From: Mycetocola manganoxydans
Lineage (GTDB): Bacteria; Actinomycetota; Actinomycetes; Actinomycetales; Microbacteriaceae
NCBI RefSeq assembly: GCF_003667545.1
Contig: NZ_RCUV01000019.1
Coordinates: forward strand, 1-64,000
Reading direction: 5' to 3'
DNA: 64,000 nt
The notes beneath the pieces are model-generated. The model saw only the letters and a list, made by a program, of their open reading frames with translations. It had not been told where the DNA came from and did not search any database. Below are positions 29,749-37,931 of the stretch, one piece after another; positions within the stretch are counted from its first letter, which is position 1; each line of letters starts with the position of its first letter. Made by a program: the position numbers and the translations under genes.

Positions 29749-30243
29749 ATGGCCGAATATGACGTCGTCGTAGAGATCCCCAAGGGCAGCCGCAACAAGT
29801 ACGAGGTCGACCACGAAACCGGTCGGGTGTACCTGGACCGCGTTCTGTTCACCGCTTTCAGCTACCCGGTCGACTACGGCTACTTCGAGAACACGCTCGG
29901 CCTCGACGGTGACCCCGTCGACGCGCTCGTACTGCTCGAGTACCCGGTCTTCCCCGGTGTCGGCATCAAGGTGCGCCCTGTCGGCGTCCTCAACATGAGC
30001 GACGAGGCCGGCTCAGACGCCAAGGTCGTCTGTGTTCAGCACAAGGACCCCCGCTGGGCGCACATCCAGGACATCACAGACGTCCCTGAGCAGACCCGCA
30101 AGGAACTCGAGCACTTCTTCGCCCGCTACAAGGACCTCGAACCCAACAAGTGGGTCACCATCGAGGGCTGGGGCGACGCCGCAGAGGCCGAAGCGATCGT
30201 CGAAGCGGGCATCGTCAAGCTGCGCGAAGAAGGCAGCCACTAG
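29749..30243 (+). CDS. ppa: Inorganic pyrophosphatase
   Basis: This soluble family I enzyme hydrolyses pyrophosphate released by biosynthesis. The ATG at 29749 follows AAAGGAG and gives 164 residues. The N terminus MAEYDVVVEIPKGSRNKYE and the metal-binding signature DGDPVDALVL (about 65-74) are canonical, as is the FPVDYGY-type segment (YPVDYGYFENTLG). Length matches the short bacterial form. Confidence 0.97.
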   Translation: MAEYDVVVEIPKGSRNKYEVDHETGRVYLDRVLFTAFSYPVDYGYFENTLGLDGDPVDALVLLEYPVFPGVGIKVRPVGVLNMSDEAGSDAKVVCVQHKDPRWAHIQDITDVPEQTRKELEHFFARYKDLEPNKWVTIEGWGDAAEAEAIVEAGIVKLREEGSH

Positions 30244-30264
30244 GCATCCGCTCATCGCTCGAAG

Positions 30265-30299
30265 AAACCCCGCAGCCCGCTCGGCCTGCGGGGTTTTTT
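30265..30299 (+). terminator. Terminator after ppa
   Basis: AAACCCCGCAG (30265-30275) pairs with CTGCGGGGTTT (30286-30296), and the T-run continues to 30299. This is a classical intrinsic terminator 22 bp past the ppa stop. Confidence 0.9.
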
Positions 30300-30340
30300 C
30301 GCTACCGGGGACCTGATTTCCCGGCTCGGCGGGTCTCGTT

Positions 30341-30369
30341 TTGGCAAATCGCGCTGAGACCCGTATGCT
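30341..30369 (+). promoter_or_regulatory. Promoter of the tRNA Glu-Asp array
   Basis: TTGGCA (30341-30346), a 17-bp spacer and TATGCT (30364-30369) lie 36 bp upstream of tRNA-Glu. This is a good sigma-70 promoter placed as expected for a stable-RNA unit. Confidence 0.7.
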
Positions 30370-30404
30370 TCTTCTCGGTAGTTACGGAGCCCTCACCGGC
30401 TCTC

Positions 30405-30477
30405 GGCCCCATCGTTTAGTGGCCTAGGACGCCGCCCTTTCACGGCGGTAGCACGGGTTCGAATCCCGTTGGGGTCA
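30405..30477 (+). tRNA. tRNA-Glu (anticodon TTC)
   Basis: A 73-nt cloverleaf with acceptor GGCCCCA/TGGGGTC and discriminator A. The anticodon stem-loop CCGCC-CTTTCAC-GGCGG gives TTC, and the T arm is CGGG-TTCGAAT-CCCG. The 3' CCA is not encoded. First of a Glu-Asp-Phe array. Confidence 0.95.
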
Positions 30478-30513
30478 CATAGCTACTACACTGAAGTACA
30501 AGTAAAAAAGTAA

Positions 30514-30587
30514 GGCCCTGTAGCGCAGTTGGTTAGCGCGCCGCCCTGTCACGGCGGAGGTCGCCGGTTCAAGTCCGGTCAGGGTCG
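30514..30587 (+). tRNA. tRNA-Asp (anticodon GTC)
   Basis: A 74-nt cloverleaf with acceptor GGCCCTG/CAGGGTC and discriminator G. The anticodon loop CTGTCAC in a CCGCC/GGCGG stem gives GTC. It lies 36 bp after tRNA-Glu and is probably cotranscribed with it. CCA is not encoded. Confidence 0.95.
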
Positions 30588-30600
30588 CTGAAGTGAAGAG

Positions 30601-30623
30601 CCCTTCCGAAAGGAGGGGTTTTT
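30601..30623 (+). terminator. Terminator after tRNA-Asp
   Basis: CCCTTCC (30601-30607), a GAAA tetraloop and GGAGGGG (30612-30618, one G-U pair) are followed by five T residues. The hairpin separates the Glu-Asp unit from tRNA-Phe. Confidence 0.8.
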
Positions 30624-30649
30624 CACCTTCCAGCGGCATTATGCCGTTG

Positions 30650-30722
30650 GGCTCTGTAGCTCAGTTGGTAGAGCGCACGACTGAAAATCGTGAGGTCACG
30701 GGATCGACGCCCGTCGGAGCCA
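30650..30722 (+). tRNA. tRNA-Phe (anticodon GAA)
   Basis: A 73-nt cloverleaf with acceptor GGCTCTG/CGGAGCC and discriminator A. The anticodon stem-loop CACGA-CTGAAAA-TCGTG gives GAA. CCA is not encoded. It is the last conserved gene before the polysaccharide locus. I saw no copy of its 3' end elsewhere in the window, so there is no evidence of an attachment site. Confidence 0.95.
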
Positions 30723-30724
30723 CT

Positions 30725-30759
30725 GAAATCCTCGTAAGGCTTCTACTTGCGGGGATTTC
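30725..30759 (+). terminator. Terminator after tRNA-Phe
   Basis: GAAATCC (30725-30731) pairs with GGATTTC (30753-30759), and GTAAG/CTTGC adds an inner stem, followed by T-rich sequence. From 30760 to about 30880 I see no gene or clear element. Confidence 0.65.
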
Positions 30760-30880
30760 TTCATTTAACCTCTCCCCCGCGCGCGACCCGCGCCCTGGCT
30801 CTCCCCCCGGCTTTTCCCCCGGTTTCGCTGGCACGCGACCGGCAGGATATCGGCAGGAAATGAACACGGTGTTAATAAAT

Positions 30881-30938
30881 GAGGAATCCTCACCCCTATA
30901 TCTGGGGGCACCGTTACGCGCGCGTTCGCCGCTACTGT
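30881..30938 (+). promoter_or_regulatory. Regulatory region upstream of the polysaccharide genes
   Basis: Two elements stand out. GAGGA-A-TCCTC (30881-30891) is a perfect 5-bp inverted repeat. Immediately after it, ACCCCTATATCTGGGGGCA (30892-30910) is a C-tract/G-tract element. The same pair occurs at 50094-50124 before another polysaccharide operon. A possible -10, TACTGT (30933-30938), follows 22 bp later. A second related element, TACCCAGTGGGGGGAG, lies at 30993-31008. I read this as activator-dependent promoter architecture; no good -35 is present. Confidence 0.45.
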
Positions 30939-31042
30939 CGAGACTACGCCGAACATGAGACAACCTCGCTTTTAATGTTGAAGCAGGCTCCGTACCCAGT
31001 GGGGGGAGGTCTCGGGTTCACTGTCCGCCGAGAGGAGCCAGC

Positions 31043-31105
31043 ATGCCCGCCACCACCCAGCTCGATCGCCAGGCATCAGCCGCAGGCGCTGGAGCAATCC
31101 GATGA
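31043..31105 (+). CDS. Possible 20-aa leader peptide coupled to the sugar transferase
   Basis: The ATG at 31043 has a strong GAGAGGAG site 6 bp upstream and opens a 20-codon frame. Its TGA overlaps the sugar transferase ATG as ATGA (31102-31105). The sugar transferase itself has no comparable site at that distance, so ribosomes would reach it by termination-reinitiation from the leader. The peptide is rich in Ala, with Gln and Thr, and has no membrane segment. It was too short for routine gene calling. It may be only a translation-coupling device. Confidence 0.5.
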   Translation: MPATTQLDRQASAAGAGAIR

Positions 31106-32649
31106 CGGAAGTCAAGCAGCGCCTCGTCGCGCCCAGCCCATACCGTCCCAAATTCCGCGCCCATTCTGACCGCTTCGCCACAGCACCGGGGCCGCAGGTC
31201 GCAGCACCGAGCCCGCAGGCGACCGAGCGCGTCTGGTCCCGGAACTTCCGGCACCGTCTTCAGGTGACGGATGCCATCACTGTGCTGGGAGCTGTCGGTC
31301 TCGCGTTCTTCGTGCGGTTCGGACTGGACGAATCGATCAACGACGTCGCTCGGGTTGAGACGCAATACGGGCTCATCTCCGTCACCATCATCGTGGCGTG
31401 GCTGGTCGCCCTGGCCGCATTCCGCACCCAGGATTCCCGCGTCATCGGCGCGGGCGCGAGCGAATACAAGCGCATCGTCAATGCGAGCGCGACAACGTTC
31501 GGTCTGCTGGCGATCCTTTTCCTGATCTTCAACATCGACGTCGCCCGCGGGTACTTCCTTCTCGCCCTCCCCGTCGGGACCCTGGGGCTTCTCGCGGCTC
31601 ACTGGTTGTGGCGCAAATGGCTCATCTCCCAGAGGAACCAGGATCACTACCTGTGCCGCGCCGTCGTCGTCGGCACGCTGGACGAGGTTGGATACGTCAT
31701 CCGGCAGATCCAGCAAAAATCCGGTGCCGCGTACAACGTCGTCGGCGCAGTGGTGTCCGACGCCGATGAGCGCCTCCACACGGTGACCACGGGTCCCCGG
31801 CCCGTCACCGTCCTCACCGGAGTCGACCCGGCCGACGCCGCAAAGGCTGTCGGAGCCGACGCCGTCATCGTGGCCGGCCAGCCGGACGGCGGCGCAGAGT
31901 TCATCCGCAGCCTCGGCTGGCGACTCGAAGGCACGGCGACCGACCTGGTCCTCGCATCGCGACTGACGGACGTCGCCGGGCCGCGGATTCACTTCCGCCC
32001 GGTGGAGGGGCTGCCGCTCATCCACGTCGAGATCCCGCAGTTCGAAGGCGGCAAGCACGTTCTCAAGCGCGCATTCGACATCGTGGCATCCGGCCTGGGG
32101 ATCATCGCGCTCGCGCCGGTCTTCGCTCTCCTCGCCCTCGCGATCAAGCTCGATGACGGCGGACCTGTGCTCTTCAGCCAGGAGCGCGTCGGACGCAACG
32201 AGAAGCGGTTCATGATGCTCAAGTTCCGTTCGATGGTGACCACCGCTGAAACGGACCTCGAGGCACTCATCGCGAAGAACGAAGGATCCGGGCTCCTCTT
32301 CAAGATCAAGGACGACCCACGCGTCACCCGGATCGGTCGTATTCTCCGCAAGTTCTCGCTCGACGAACTGCCACAGCTGTGGAACGTCTTCGTCGGAGAG
32401 ATGAGCCTGGTCGGGCCTCGCCCGCCGCTTCCCCGCGAGGTGGAGGCCTATGAGAGCCACGTCCACCGCCGGCTGTACATCAAGCCAGGACTGACCGGAA
32501 TGTGGCAGGTCAACGGCCGAAGCGACCTGAGCTGGGACGAGAGTGTCCGCCTTGATCTGTACTACGTCGAGAACTGGTCATTGACCGGTGACCTCATGAT
32601 CGTCTGGCGCACGGTCAAGGTCCTCCTCAAGCCCGTGGGCGCCTACTGA
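31102..32649 (+). CDS. Polyprenyl-phosphate sugar-1-phosphate transferase (initiating)
   Basis: The enzyme loads the first sugar phosphate onto undecaprenyl phosphate at the membrane. The 515-residue protein has a disordered N-terminal segment, four helices (about 55-160), a CoA-binding-like soluble domain (about 185-310) and one helix near 325-350. The PF02397-type transferase domain follows, with KRAFDIVASGLGIIALAP, FSQERVGRNEKRFMMLKFRSM, DELPQLWNVFVGEMSLVGPRP and KPGLTGMWQVNGRSDLSWDE. This is the WbaP/CpsE-type architecture. The sugar (galactose, glucose or other) cannot be told. It is the first large gene of the locus. Confidence 0.93.
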   Translation: MTEVKQRLVAPSPYRPKFRAHSDRFATAPGPQVAAPSPQATERVWSRNFRHRLQVTDAITVLGAVGLAFFVRFGLDESINDVARVETQYGLISVTIIVAWLVALAAFRTQDSRVIGAGASEYKRIVNASATTFGLLAILFLIFNIDVARGYFLLALPVGTLGLLAAHWLWRKWLISQRNQDHYLCRAVVVGTLDEVGYVIRQIQQKSGAAYNVVGAVVSDADERLHTVTTGPRPVTVLTGVDPADAAKAVGADAVIVAGQPDGGAEFIRSLGWRLEGTATDLVLASRLTDVAGPRIHFRPVEGLPLIHVEIPQFEGGKHVLKRAFDIVASGLGIIALAPVFALLALAIKLDDGGPVLFSQERVGRNEKRFMMLKFRSMVTTAETDLEALIAKNEGSGLLFKIKDDPRVTRIGRILRKFSLDELPQLWNVFVGEMSLVGPRPPLPREVEAYESHVHRRLYIKPGLTGMWQVNGRSDLSWDESVRLDLYYVENWSLTGDLMIVWRTVKVLLKPVGAY

Positions 32650-32680
32650 CATGAACGATACAACCCGGAGACCAACAGGT

Positions 32681-33136
32681 ATGACACAGCGAATCGGATA
32701 CGCCGGCGGAGCATTTGACCTCTTCCACATCGGACACCTCAACATCCTCCGCCACGCGAAGAGCCAGTGCGACTATCTCATCGCAGGAGTCGTCTCCGAC
32801 GAGATGCTGATGCTGAACAAAGGGATCACGCCAGTGGTGCCCCTGGTCGAGCGGCTCGAGATCGTGCGCAGCATCGATGTCGTCGACGAAGCCATTGCCG
32901 AGGTGCACACCGACAAGCTCGACACCTGGCGCGACGTGGGCTTCAACGTCTACTTCAAAGGCGACGACTGGAAGGGAACCGAGCGGGGACTCCGCCTCGA
33001 GCAGGAGTTCGCCGCCGTTGGCGTCGACGTCGTCTACTTCCCGTACACCCTGTCCACCTCAAGCACGATTCTGCGTCGCGCGCTCGACAGCCTCGCCGGC
33101 GTCGACTCCGACAGCACCAGCGCCGAACGCCGCTGA
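32681..33136 (+). CDS. TagD-like cytidylyltransferase
   Basis: The start at MTQRIGYAGG is preferred because GGAG lies upstream; an ATG 30 bp earlier lacks a site. The 151-residue protein has the HxGH signature in YAGGAFDLFHIGHLNIL, the FKGDDWKG segment that in TagD follows the nucleotide site, and a late STSSTILR in place of ISTT-x-I. TagD makes CDP-glycerol from glycerol 3-phosphate and CTP; close relatives use other alcohol phosphates. No TagF-type polymerase is present, but a CDP-alcohol phosphotransferase is encoded at 47323, which may use the product. Confidence 0.85.
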   Translation: MTQRIGYAGGAFDLFHIGHLNILRHAKSQCDYLIAGVVSDEMLMLNKGITPVVPLVERLEIVRSIDVVDEAIAEVHTDKLDTWRDVGFNVYFKGDDWKGTERGLRLEQEFAAVGVDVVYFPYTLSTSSTILRRALDSLAGVDSDSTSAERR

Positions 33137-33166
33137 CCCAGACACTGAGAACCGAAGGAAACGATC

Positions 33167-34288
33167 ATGGCAAAGACCGCTCTCATCACCGGAGTGACCG
33201 GACAAGACGGCTCGTATCTGGCCGAGCTCCTCCTCGAGAAGGGCTACGAAGTGCACGGCATCAAGCGCCGCTCTTCTCTGCTCAACACCAACAGGATCGA
33301 CCACATCTACCAGGACCCGCACACCGAGAACCAGCGATTCCAGCTCCACTACGGCGACCTCACTGATGGGACCAATCTGACGCGCATCATCCAGGATGTG
33401 CAGCCGGACGAGATCTACAACCTCGGCGCCCAGTCACACGTCGCCGTCAGCTTCGAGGAGCCGGAGTACACCGCCGACGTCGACGGACTCGGAACGCTCC
33501 GGCTGCTGGAATCGATCCGCCTCCTCGGGCTCACCGAGTCCGTTCGTTTCTACCAGGCCTCGACGAGCGAACTGTACGGTCTGGTCCAGCAGATACCGCA
33601 GACGGAGTCGACCCCGTTCTACCCCCGGTCCCCGTATGCCGTCGCCAAGCTGTACGCGTACTGGATCACGATCAACTATCGCGAGTCCTATGGCATGTAC
33701 GCGTGCAACGGAATTCTCTTCAACCACGAGTCGCCCCGTCGCGGCGAGACCTTCGTGACGAGGAAGATCACGCGAGGACTCGCCCAGATCGCGCTCGGGC
33801 TCGACCCGTGCCTGTACCTCGGCAACATGGACTCTCTCCGTGACTGGGGCCACGCGAAGGACTACGTCCGCCTGCAGTGGATGATGCTGCAGCAGGATGT
33901 TCCCCAGGATTTCGTCATCGCGACGGGCGAGCAGTACTCGGTCCGCCAGTTTGTCGAGTGGAGCGCTGCGGAACTCGGCATCACGCTGCGCTTCGAAGGT
34001 TCGGGAGTGAACGAGATCGGCATCGTGGACTCGGTCGAGGGCGAAGCGGCCGAGTGCCTCTCCCCCGGTGACGTCATCGTGCGGGTCGATCCCCGCTACT
34101 TCCGTCCCGCCGAGGTCGACAGCCTTCTGGGCGATTCGACCAAGGCACAGTTCCTCCTCGACTGGCACCCCCAGGTGGGCATTCGCGAGATGGTCTCCGA
34201 GATGGTTCACGCCGACCTCGACGCGATGCGGCGTGTGGCCCTGCTGAAGAAGCACGGCTACGCGGTTCCCGTCGCCCTGGAGTCGTAA
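33167..34288 (+). CDS. gmd: GDP-mannose 4,6-dehydratase
   Basis: Gmd converts GDP-mannose to the 4-keto-6-deoxy sugar using NADP. The 373-residue protein has the Rossmann motif [15 protein letters not shown] (about 9-23), the NADP-specifying GIKRRSS, and the SDR catalytic YxxxK in [12 protein letters not shown] with the upstream Ser/Thr/Glu in QASTSELYG. It is adjacent to fcl with no gap, so GDP-L-fucose or a related deoxyhexose is the likely product. Confidence 0.96.
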   Translation: MAKTALITGVTGQDGSYLAELLLEKGYEVHGIKRRSSLLNTNRIDHIYQDPHTENQRFQLHYGDLTDGTNLTRIIQDVQPDEIYNLGAQSHVAVSFEEPEYTADVDGLGTLRLLESIRLLGLTESVRFYQASTSELYGLVQQIPQTESTPFYPRSPYAVAKLYAYWITINYRESYGMYACNGILFNHESPRRGETFVTRKITRGLAQIALGLDPCLYLGNMDSLRDWGHAKDYVRLQWMMLQQDVPQDFVIATGEQYSVRQFVEWSAAELGITLRFEGSGVNEIGIVDSVEGEAAECLSPGDVIVRVDPRYFRPAEVDSLLGDSTKAQFLLDWHPQVGIREMVSEMVHADLDAMRRVALLKKHGYAVPVALES

Positions 34289-35257
34289 GTGTCCGGCGGT
34301 AAGCGCGTCTGGGTCGCCGGCCATCGCGGGATGGTCGGTTCCGCCATCGTGCGGCAACTCGAAGACACGGACTCGGAGGTGTTGACGGCCAGCAGGGAGG
34401 ACCTCGATCTGACCGACCAGCGCGCGGTCTCCGCTTTCGTGCGGTCCAACGCGATCGATGAGATCTACCTGGCAGCGGCGCGAGTCGGAGGCATCCACGC
34501 GAACAACACGTTCCCTGCCGATTTCATCCTCGACAATCTCCTCATCGAGGCGAACATCATCAAGGCGGCTCACGACGCCGATGTGAACAAGCTGCTCTTC
34601 CTCGGGTCGTCGTGCATCTATCCGAAGAACGCACCGCAACCGATGAACGAGGCGAGTTTGCTGACCGGCACACTCGAGCCGACCAACGAGCCGTACGCCA
34701 TCGCGAAGATCGCCGGAATCAAGCTGTGCGAGAGCTTCAACCGCCAGTACGGCCGTGACTATCGGAGCGTGATGCCGACCAACCTGTACGGTCCCGGCGA
34801 CAACTTCCACCCGACGGACAGTCACGTTCTCCCCGCGCTCATGCGCCGGTTTGTCGACGCCAGGCAGTCCTATGCCGACGAAGTCGTGATCTGGGGCAGC
34901 GGGACTCCCCGCCGGGAGTTTCTCCACGTTGATGACATGGCCGCAGCGAGCGTCCATGTGATGAACCTCGACTATGGAACGTATGCCTCCGTAACCGAGC
35001 CGATGCTGTCGCACCTGAACGTCGGAACCGGCGTCGACTGTTCCATCCGCGAGCTGGCCGAGCTTGTGGCGTCGATCGTCGGCTACACGGGCCCCCTCCG
35101 GTTCGACACGTCGAAACCGGATGGGACCGCGCGCAAACTCCTCGACGTCTCGCGCATTCACGCACTCGGCTGGCGTGCGCGGATCGACCTGGCCGACGGC
35201 ATCCGCGACACCTACGACTGGTTCCTTTCGAAAGGTGCTGATATCCGTGGACGCTGA
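34289..35257 (+). CDS. fcl: GDP-L-fucose synthase
   Basis: Fcl epimerises and reduces GDP-4-keto-6-deoxymannose to GDP-L-fucose. The 322-residue protein begins with GTG directly after the gmd stop. It has the NADP motif [15 protein letters not shown] (about 9-23), [15 protein letters not shown] with the catalytic Cys/Ser, and YxxxK in [12 protein letters not shown]. Length is normal. Its 3' end overlaps the start of the next glycosyltransferase gene. Confidence 0.95.
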   Translation: MSGGKRVWVAGHRGMVGSAIVRQLEDTDSEVLTASREDLDLTDQRAVSAFVRSNAIDEIYLAAARVGGIHANNTFPADFILDNLLIEANIIKAAHDADVNKLLFLGSSCIYPKNAPQPMNEASLLTGTLEPTNEPYAIAKIAGIKLCESFNRQYGRDYRSVMPTNLYGPGDNFHPTDSHVLPALMRRFVDARQSYADEVVIWGSGTPRREFLHVDDMAAASVHVMNLDYGTYASVTEPMLSHLNVGTGVDCSIRELAELVASIVGYTGPLRFDTSKPDGTARKLLDVSRIHALGWRARIDLADGIRDTYDWFLSKGADIRGR

Positions 35258-36524
35258 CCAGCCCTCGATGCGGGTGACGATCGTCGGGCTCAATTACGCA
35301 CCCGAACCGACGGGGATCGCCCCGTACACGGCCGGGCTCGCAGAAGGGCTGGTCGCGCGGGGCCACGCGGTCCACGTCGTGACCGCGTATCCCCATTATC
35401 CGCAGTGGGAGATCGCCGCCGGCTACACCGGCAGGACGCACGAGGAAGAACTCGACGGCGTCTCTGTCCTGCGGGTGAAGCCATACGTTCCGAGGAAGCT
35501 GACGAGCCTGAAGCGACTGCTGATGGAGCTTCACTTCGGCATCCGGGCGGTGTTTTCACCGTGGGAAGCGCCGGACGTCGTCATCCTCGTCACCCCGGCG
35601 CTCTTCGCGACCCGGATCGTGGCGCTGCGAGCACGACTCGCCCGCACCCCCACGTGCGTGTGGGTCCAGGACATCTACTCGCTCGGCATCGCTGAGACGG
35701 GCGCCGGAAGCCGGGCTGCGCGTGCGGTCGCACTCATCGAGCGCTCGACTCTGCGGGCGGCAACCCGTGTCGTGGTCATCCACGACCGGTTCCGCCGGTA
35801 TTTGTCGGCGAACCTCGGCGTCGAGCAGAGTGCGGTCGACGTCGTCCGCAACTGGTCCCACATCGACACGGATGCCCTCCGTCACGACGCGACGATTCGC
35901 GCACGTTTTGGCTGGGAACCGGATGACATCATCGTGTTGCACGCGGGCAACATGGGCGCCAAGCAAGGACTGCTCAACGTTGTCCGTGCCTCGCAGCTGG
36001 CGGACGAGCGGGGATCCCGGGTTCGATTCGTCCTGCTCGGCGACGGGAACATGCGGGAGGCGCTTGAGGCCGAAGGCCCGAATTCGAGGCTTCAGTTTCT
36101 CGACCCGCTTCCGGATGGTGCGTTCGAGGCGGCGCTCGCCTCCGCCGACATCCTGCTCGTCAACGAACTGCCCGGCCTGACGGAGATGTCTGTACCGAGC
36201 AAGCTGACGTCGTATTTCGCGACAGGTCTCCCGGTGATCGGGTCCGTCGACGAAGACAGCACCACAGCGGAGGAATTGCGTTCAGCCGGCGCCGGGCCCA
36301 TCGTCGATCCGACGCGGCCAATCGACCTTCTGCTCGCGGCGGAGGATCTCGCCGCTGACCCCGAACGCGCTGCGCGTCATGGCAGGTCAGCACAGGAGTA
36401 CCGGGTGGAGATGCTGACCGCGGACAGCTCGATCTCGAGCTTTGCCGCCATCCTCTTCGAGCTGGCGGCCTCAGGTCATTCGACGACGACCGTCGAGTAC
36501 TCGACCGCGATCGGTCCCGCGTAG
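35247..36524 (+). CDS. Glycosyltransferase, WcaI-like GT4
   Basis: The GTG at 35247 has AAAGG upstream and gives 425 residues; the ATG at 35268 lacks a site. The protein is a GT-B fold transferase: N-terminal [25 protein letters not shown] (in part), [10 protein letters not shown] and [13 protein letters not shown], then the C-terminal donor domain with [33 protein letters not shown] and [18 protein letters not shown]. These features match colanic-acid WcaI, a fucosyltransferase, which would fit the adjacent GDP-fucose genes. The last 49 bp overlap the convergent GDPD lipoprotein gene. Confidence 0.9.
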   Translation: MDADQPSMRVTIVGLNYAPEPTGIAPYTAGLAEGLVARGHAVHVVTAYPHYPQWEIAAGYTGRTHEEELDGVSVLRVKPYVPRKLTSLKRLLMELHFGIRAVFSPWEAPDVVILVTPALFATRIVALRARLARTPTCVWVQDIYSLGIAETGAGSRAARAVALIERSTLRAATRVVVIHDRFRRYLSANLGVEQSAVDVVRNWSHIDTDALRHDATIRARFGWEPDDIIVLHAGNMGAKQGLLNVVRASQLADERGSRVRFVLLGDGNMREALEAEGPNSRLQFLDPLPDGAFEAALASADILLVNELPGLTEMSVPSKLTSYFATGLPVIGSVDEDSTTAEELRSAGAGPIVDPTRPIDLLLAAEDLAADPERAARHGRSAQEYRVEMLTADSSISSFAAILFELAASGHSTTTVEYSTAIGPA

Positions 36525-37927
36525 TTCTTGCAGAGCCAGAAGTACCCGCCACGGTGGCTGGCGTCGTTTGCAGCGGCTTCCCACGCGAGGTTCCGGTCCC
36601 TGCTGATCGCGACCCGGGATTCGTTCACGGAGACCACCAGGTCGATCCATTCCCCGACGGCAGGGGCGGGCGTCGACACGAAACTGAGCAGCCGCCCGTC
36701 CGCTGAGCCCTGTTCGCGTTCGTAGAGTTCGAGAGTTCCGTCCGCCAGCAGCACAGCGTGATAACCGCTCACCTGGGAGGGAACTCCGACCCGATATGGC
36801 AGGTCGCTGTCGAGCCCGAAGGCGATCCCCGCATGTTGCGTTGCGGCCGGGAGCTCTCCAGGCCAGCGGAGCTTGAAGGAGATCTCGAAGGTCGAGGAGT
36901 CGATCGGCGCGAGTGATCCCATCAGATAACTCTGGATGTCGGGATAGTCGAGAAGTACCGTTCCGGTCTTCGCAGTGATCTTCGGTTGCACTTTCCAGCC
37001 CAGATCGACGGTCCACGGCAAGTCACCCGCAGCTCTCACCCCGGCAGCGAAACTGTCACGCATCGCCAGTGCAGACTCCGACATCACGTACGGGATGTTC
37101 GAACACATCATTCCGACGACGCCCAGTGCGGCAAGCCGGTCGCGGTCCGACCGGTAATGAACCTCCCACACGATGACGGGTTTCTTCGTCGAGACCAGGT
37201 CCGCGATGAACTCGTCGGTTGCGGAGTGATGGGCTCCGAGGTAATCAAAGCTCTCCACCACGTCCTGGGTCGGCTGAATCTCCGACGTGAAGTATCCCCA
37301 CGCCTTGTAGCCACGCTCCCTGGCAAGCTTGTGCTGTTGCCCGCCTGCCCATTGCTTCCACACGAAGCGGCTCGTGGCACCGGGATAGGAGTCGAGCAGG
37401 TCGAGAAGCGCGGTCGTGTTCGTCCCCTGCTTGTCCTCGATGAAGAGCACCCTGCCGTCGGCGAATTCGTCGAGAACGTCCTTAAGAAGAGGTATGGGTT
37501 CTGCGGCAGCGCTCGGTCCGAGCCACGCGGTGGCGTTGTTCTTCAGGCCGGACAGTTCCTTCCAGGTCGTGTCCGCGATCTTCCTGTCCACCCCGGTGAG
37601 GCGCTGCGTATTCTGATCGTGGTGGCAGACGAGCACGCCATCGGATGTCGCGTTCACCGAAATCTCGATGGCATGCGCGCCCGCCTTCGCGGCGTTCCGG
37701 TAGGCCGTCGCTGTGTGCTCTGGCCAGTTGTCCCCCGATCCCCGGTGGGCGATGTAGAACGGTGCGAGATCGAACAGGTCGGAAACCGTCGTCACTGACC
37801 CGGGACTGACGGGTGTCGATGGGTTCGGCGCCGCTGGTCGAGCCTCCGGCCGCGCGCACGAGGAGAGCAGCAGTACTACTGCTCCCCCCAGAACGAAGTG
37901 TCGTCGCCCAAGCCCCCCTGACGTCAT
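36476..37927 (-). CDS. Lipoprotein with GDPD domain and C-terminal lectin-like domain
   Basis: The start at MTSGGLGRRHFVLGG gives 483 residues with an RR-containing signal and lipobox LSSC (Cys24), so it is probably exported as a lipoprotein. A glycerophosphodiester phosphodiesterase TIM barrel (about 55-320) shows YIAHRG (H61, R62), WPEHT (E70) and CHHD (H102-D104). However, the usual metal-binding ExD is EIS (E88, S90), and ENT is EHT. A LamG/concanavalin-like beta domain (about 330-483) follows. It starts 4 bp after the stop of the 1124-aa surface protein on the same strand, forming one operon. It may cleave, or merely bind, phosphodiester groups of a surface glycan. Confidence 0.85.
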   Translation of the reverse strand: MTSGGLGRRHFVLGGAVVLLLSSCARPEARPAAPNPSTPVSPGSVTTVSDLFDLAPFYIAHRGSGDNWPEHTATAYRNAAKAGAHAIEISVNATSDGVLVCHHDQNTQRLTGVDRKIADTTWKELSGLKNNATAWLGPSAAAEPIPLLKDVLDEFADGRVLFIEDKQGTNTTALLDLLDSYPGATSRFVWKQWAGGQQHKLARERGYKAWGYFTSEIQPTQDVVESFDYLGAHHSATDEFIADLVSTKKPVIVWEVHYRSDRDRLAALGVVGMMCSNIPYVMSESALAMRDSFAAGVRAAGDLPWTVDLGWKVQPKITAKTGTVLLDYPDIQSYLMGSLAPIDSSTFEISFKLRWPGELPAATQHAGIAFGLDSDLPYRVGVPSQVSGYHAVLLADGTLELYEREQGSADGRLLSFVSTPAPAVGEWIDLVVSVNESRVAISRDRNLAWEAAANDASHRGGYFWLCKNYAGPIAVEYSTVVVE

Positions 37928-37931
37928 CCGG

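Noticed and set aside
30593..30963. Open frames across the tRNA-Phe region on both strands
   Set aside because: They run through the tRNA gene and terminator hairpins and have no ribosome site or family resemblance.
33434..35293. Long open frame (619 codons) antisense to gmd and fcl
   Set aside because: High-GC codon bias leaves the antisense frames open. The translation is rich in Arg, Val and Asp and looks like no protein family, while gmd and fcl on the other strand are unmistakable.
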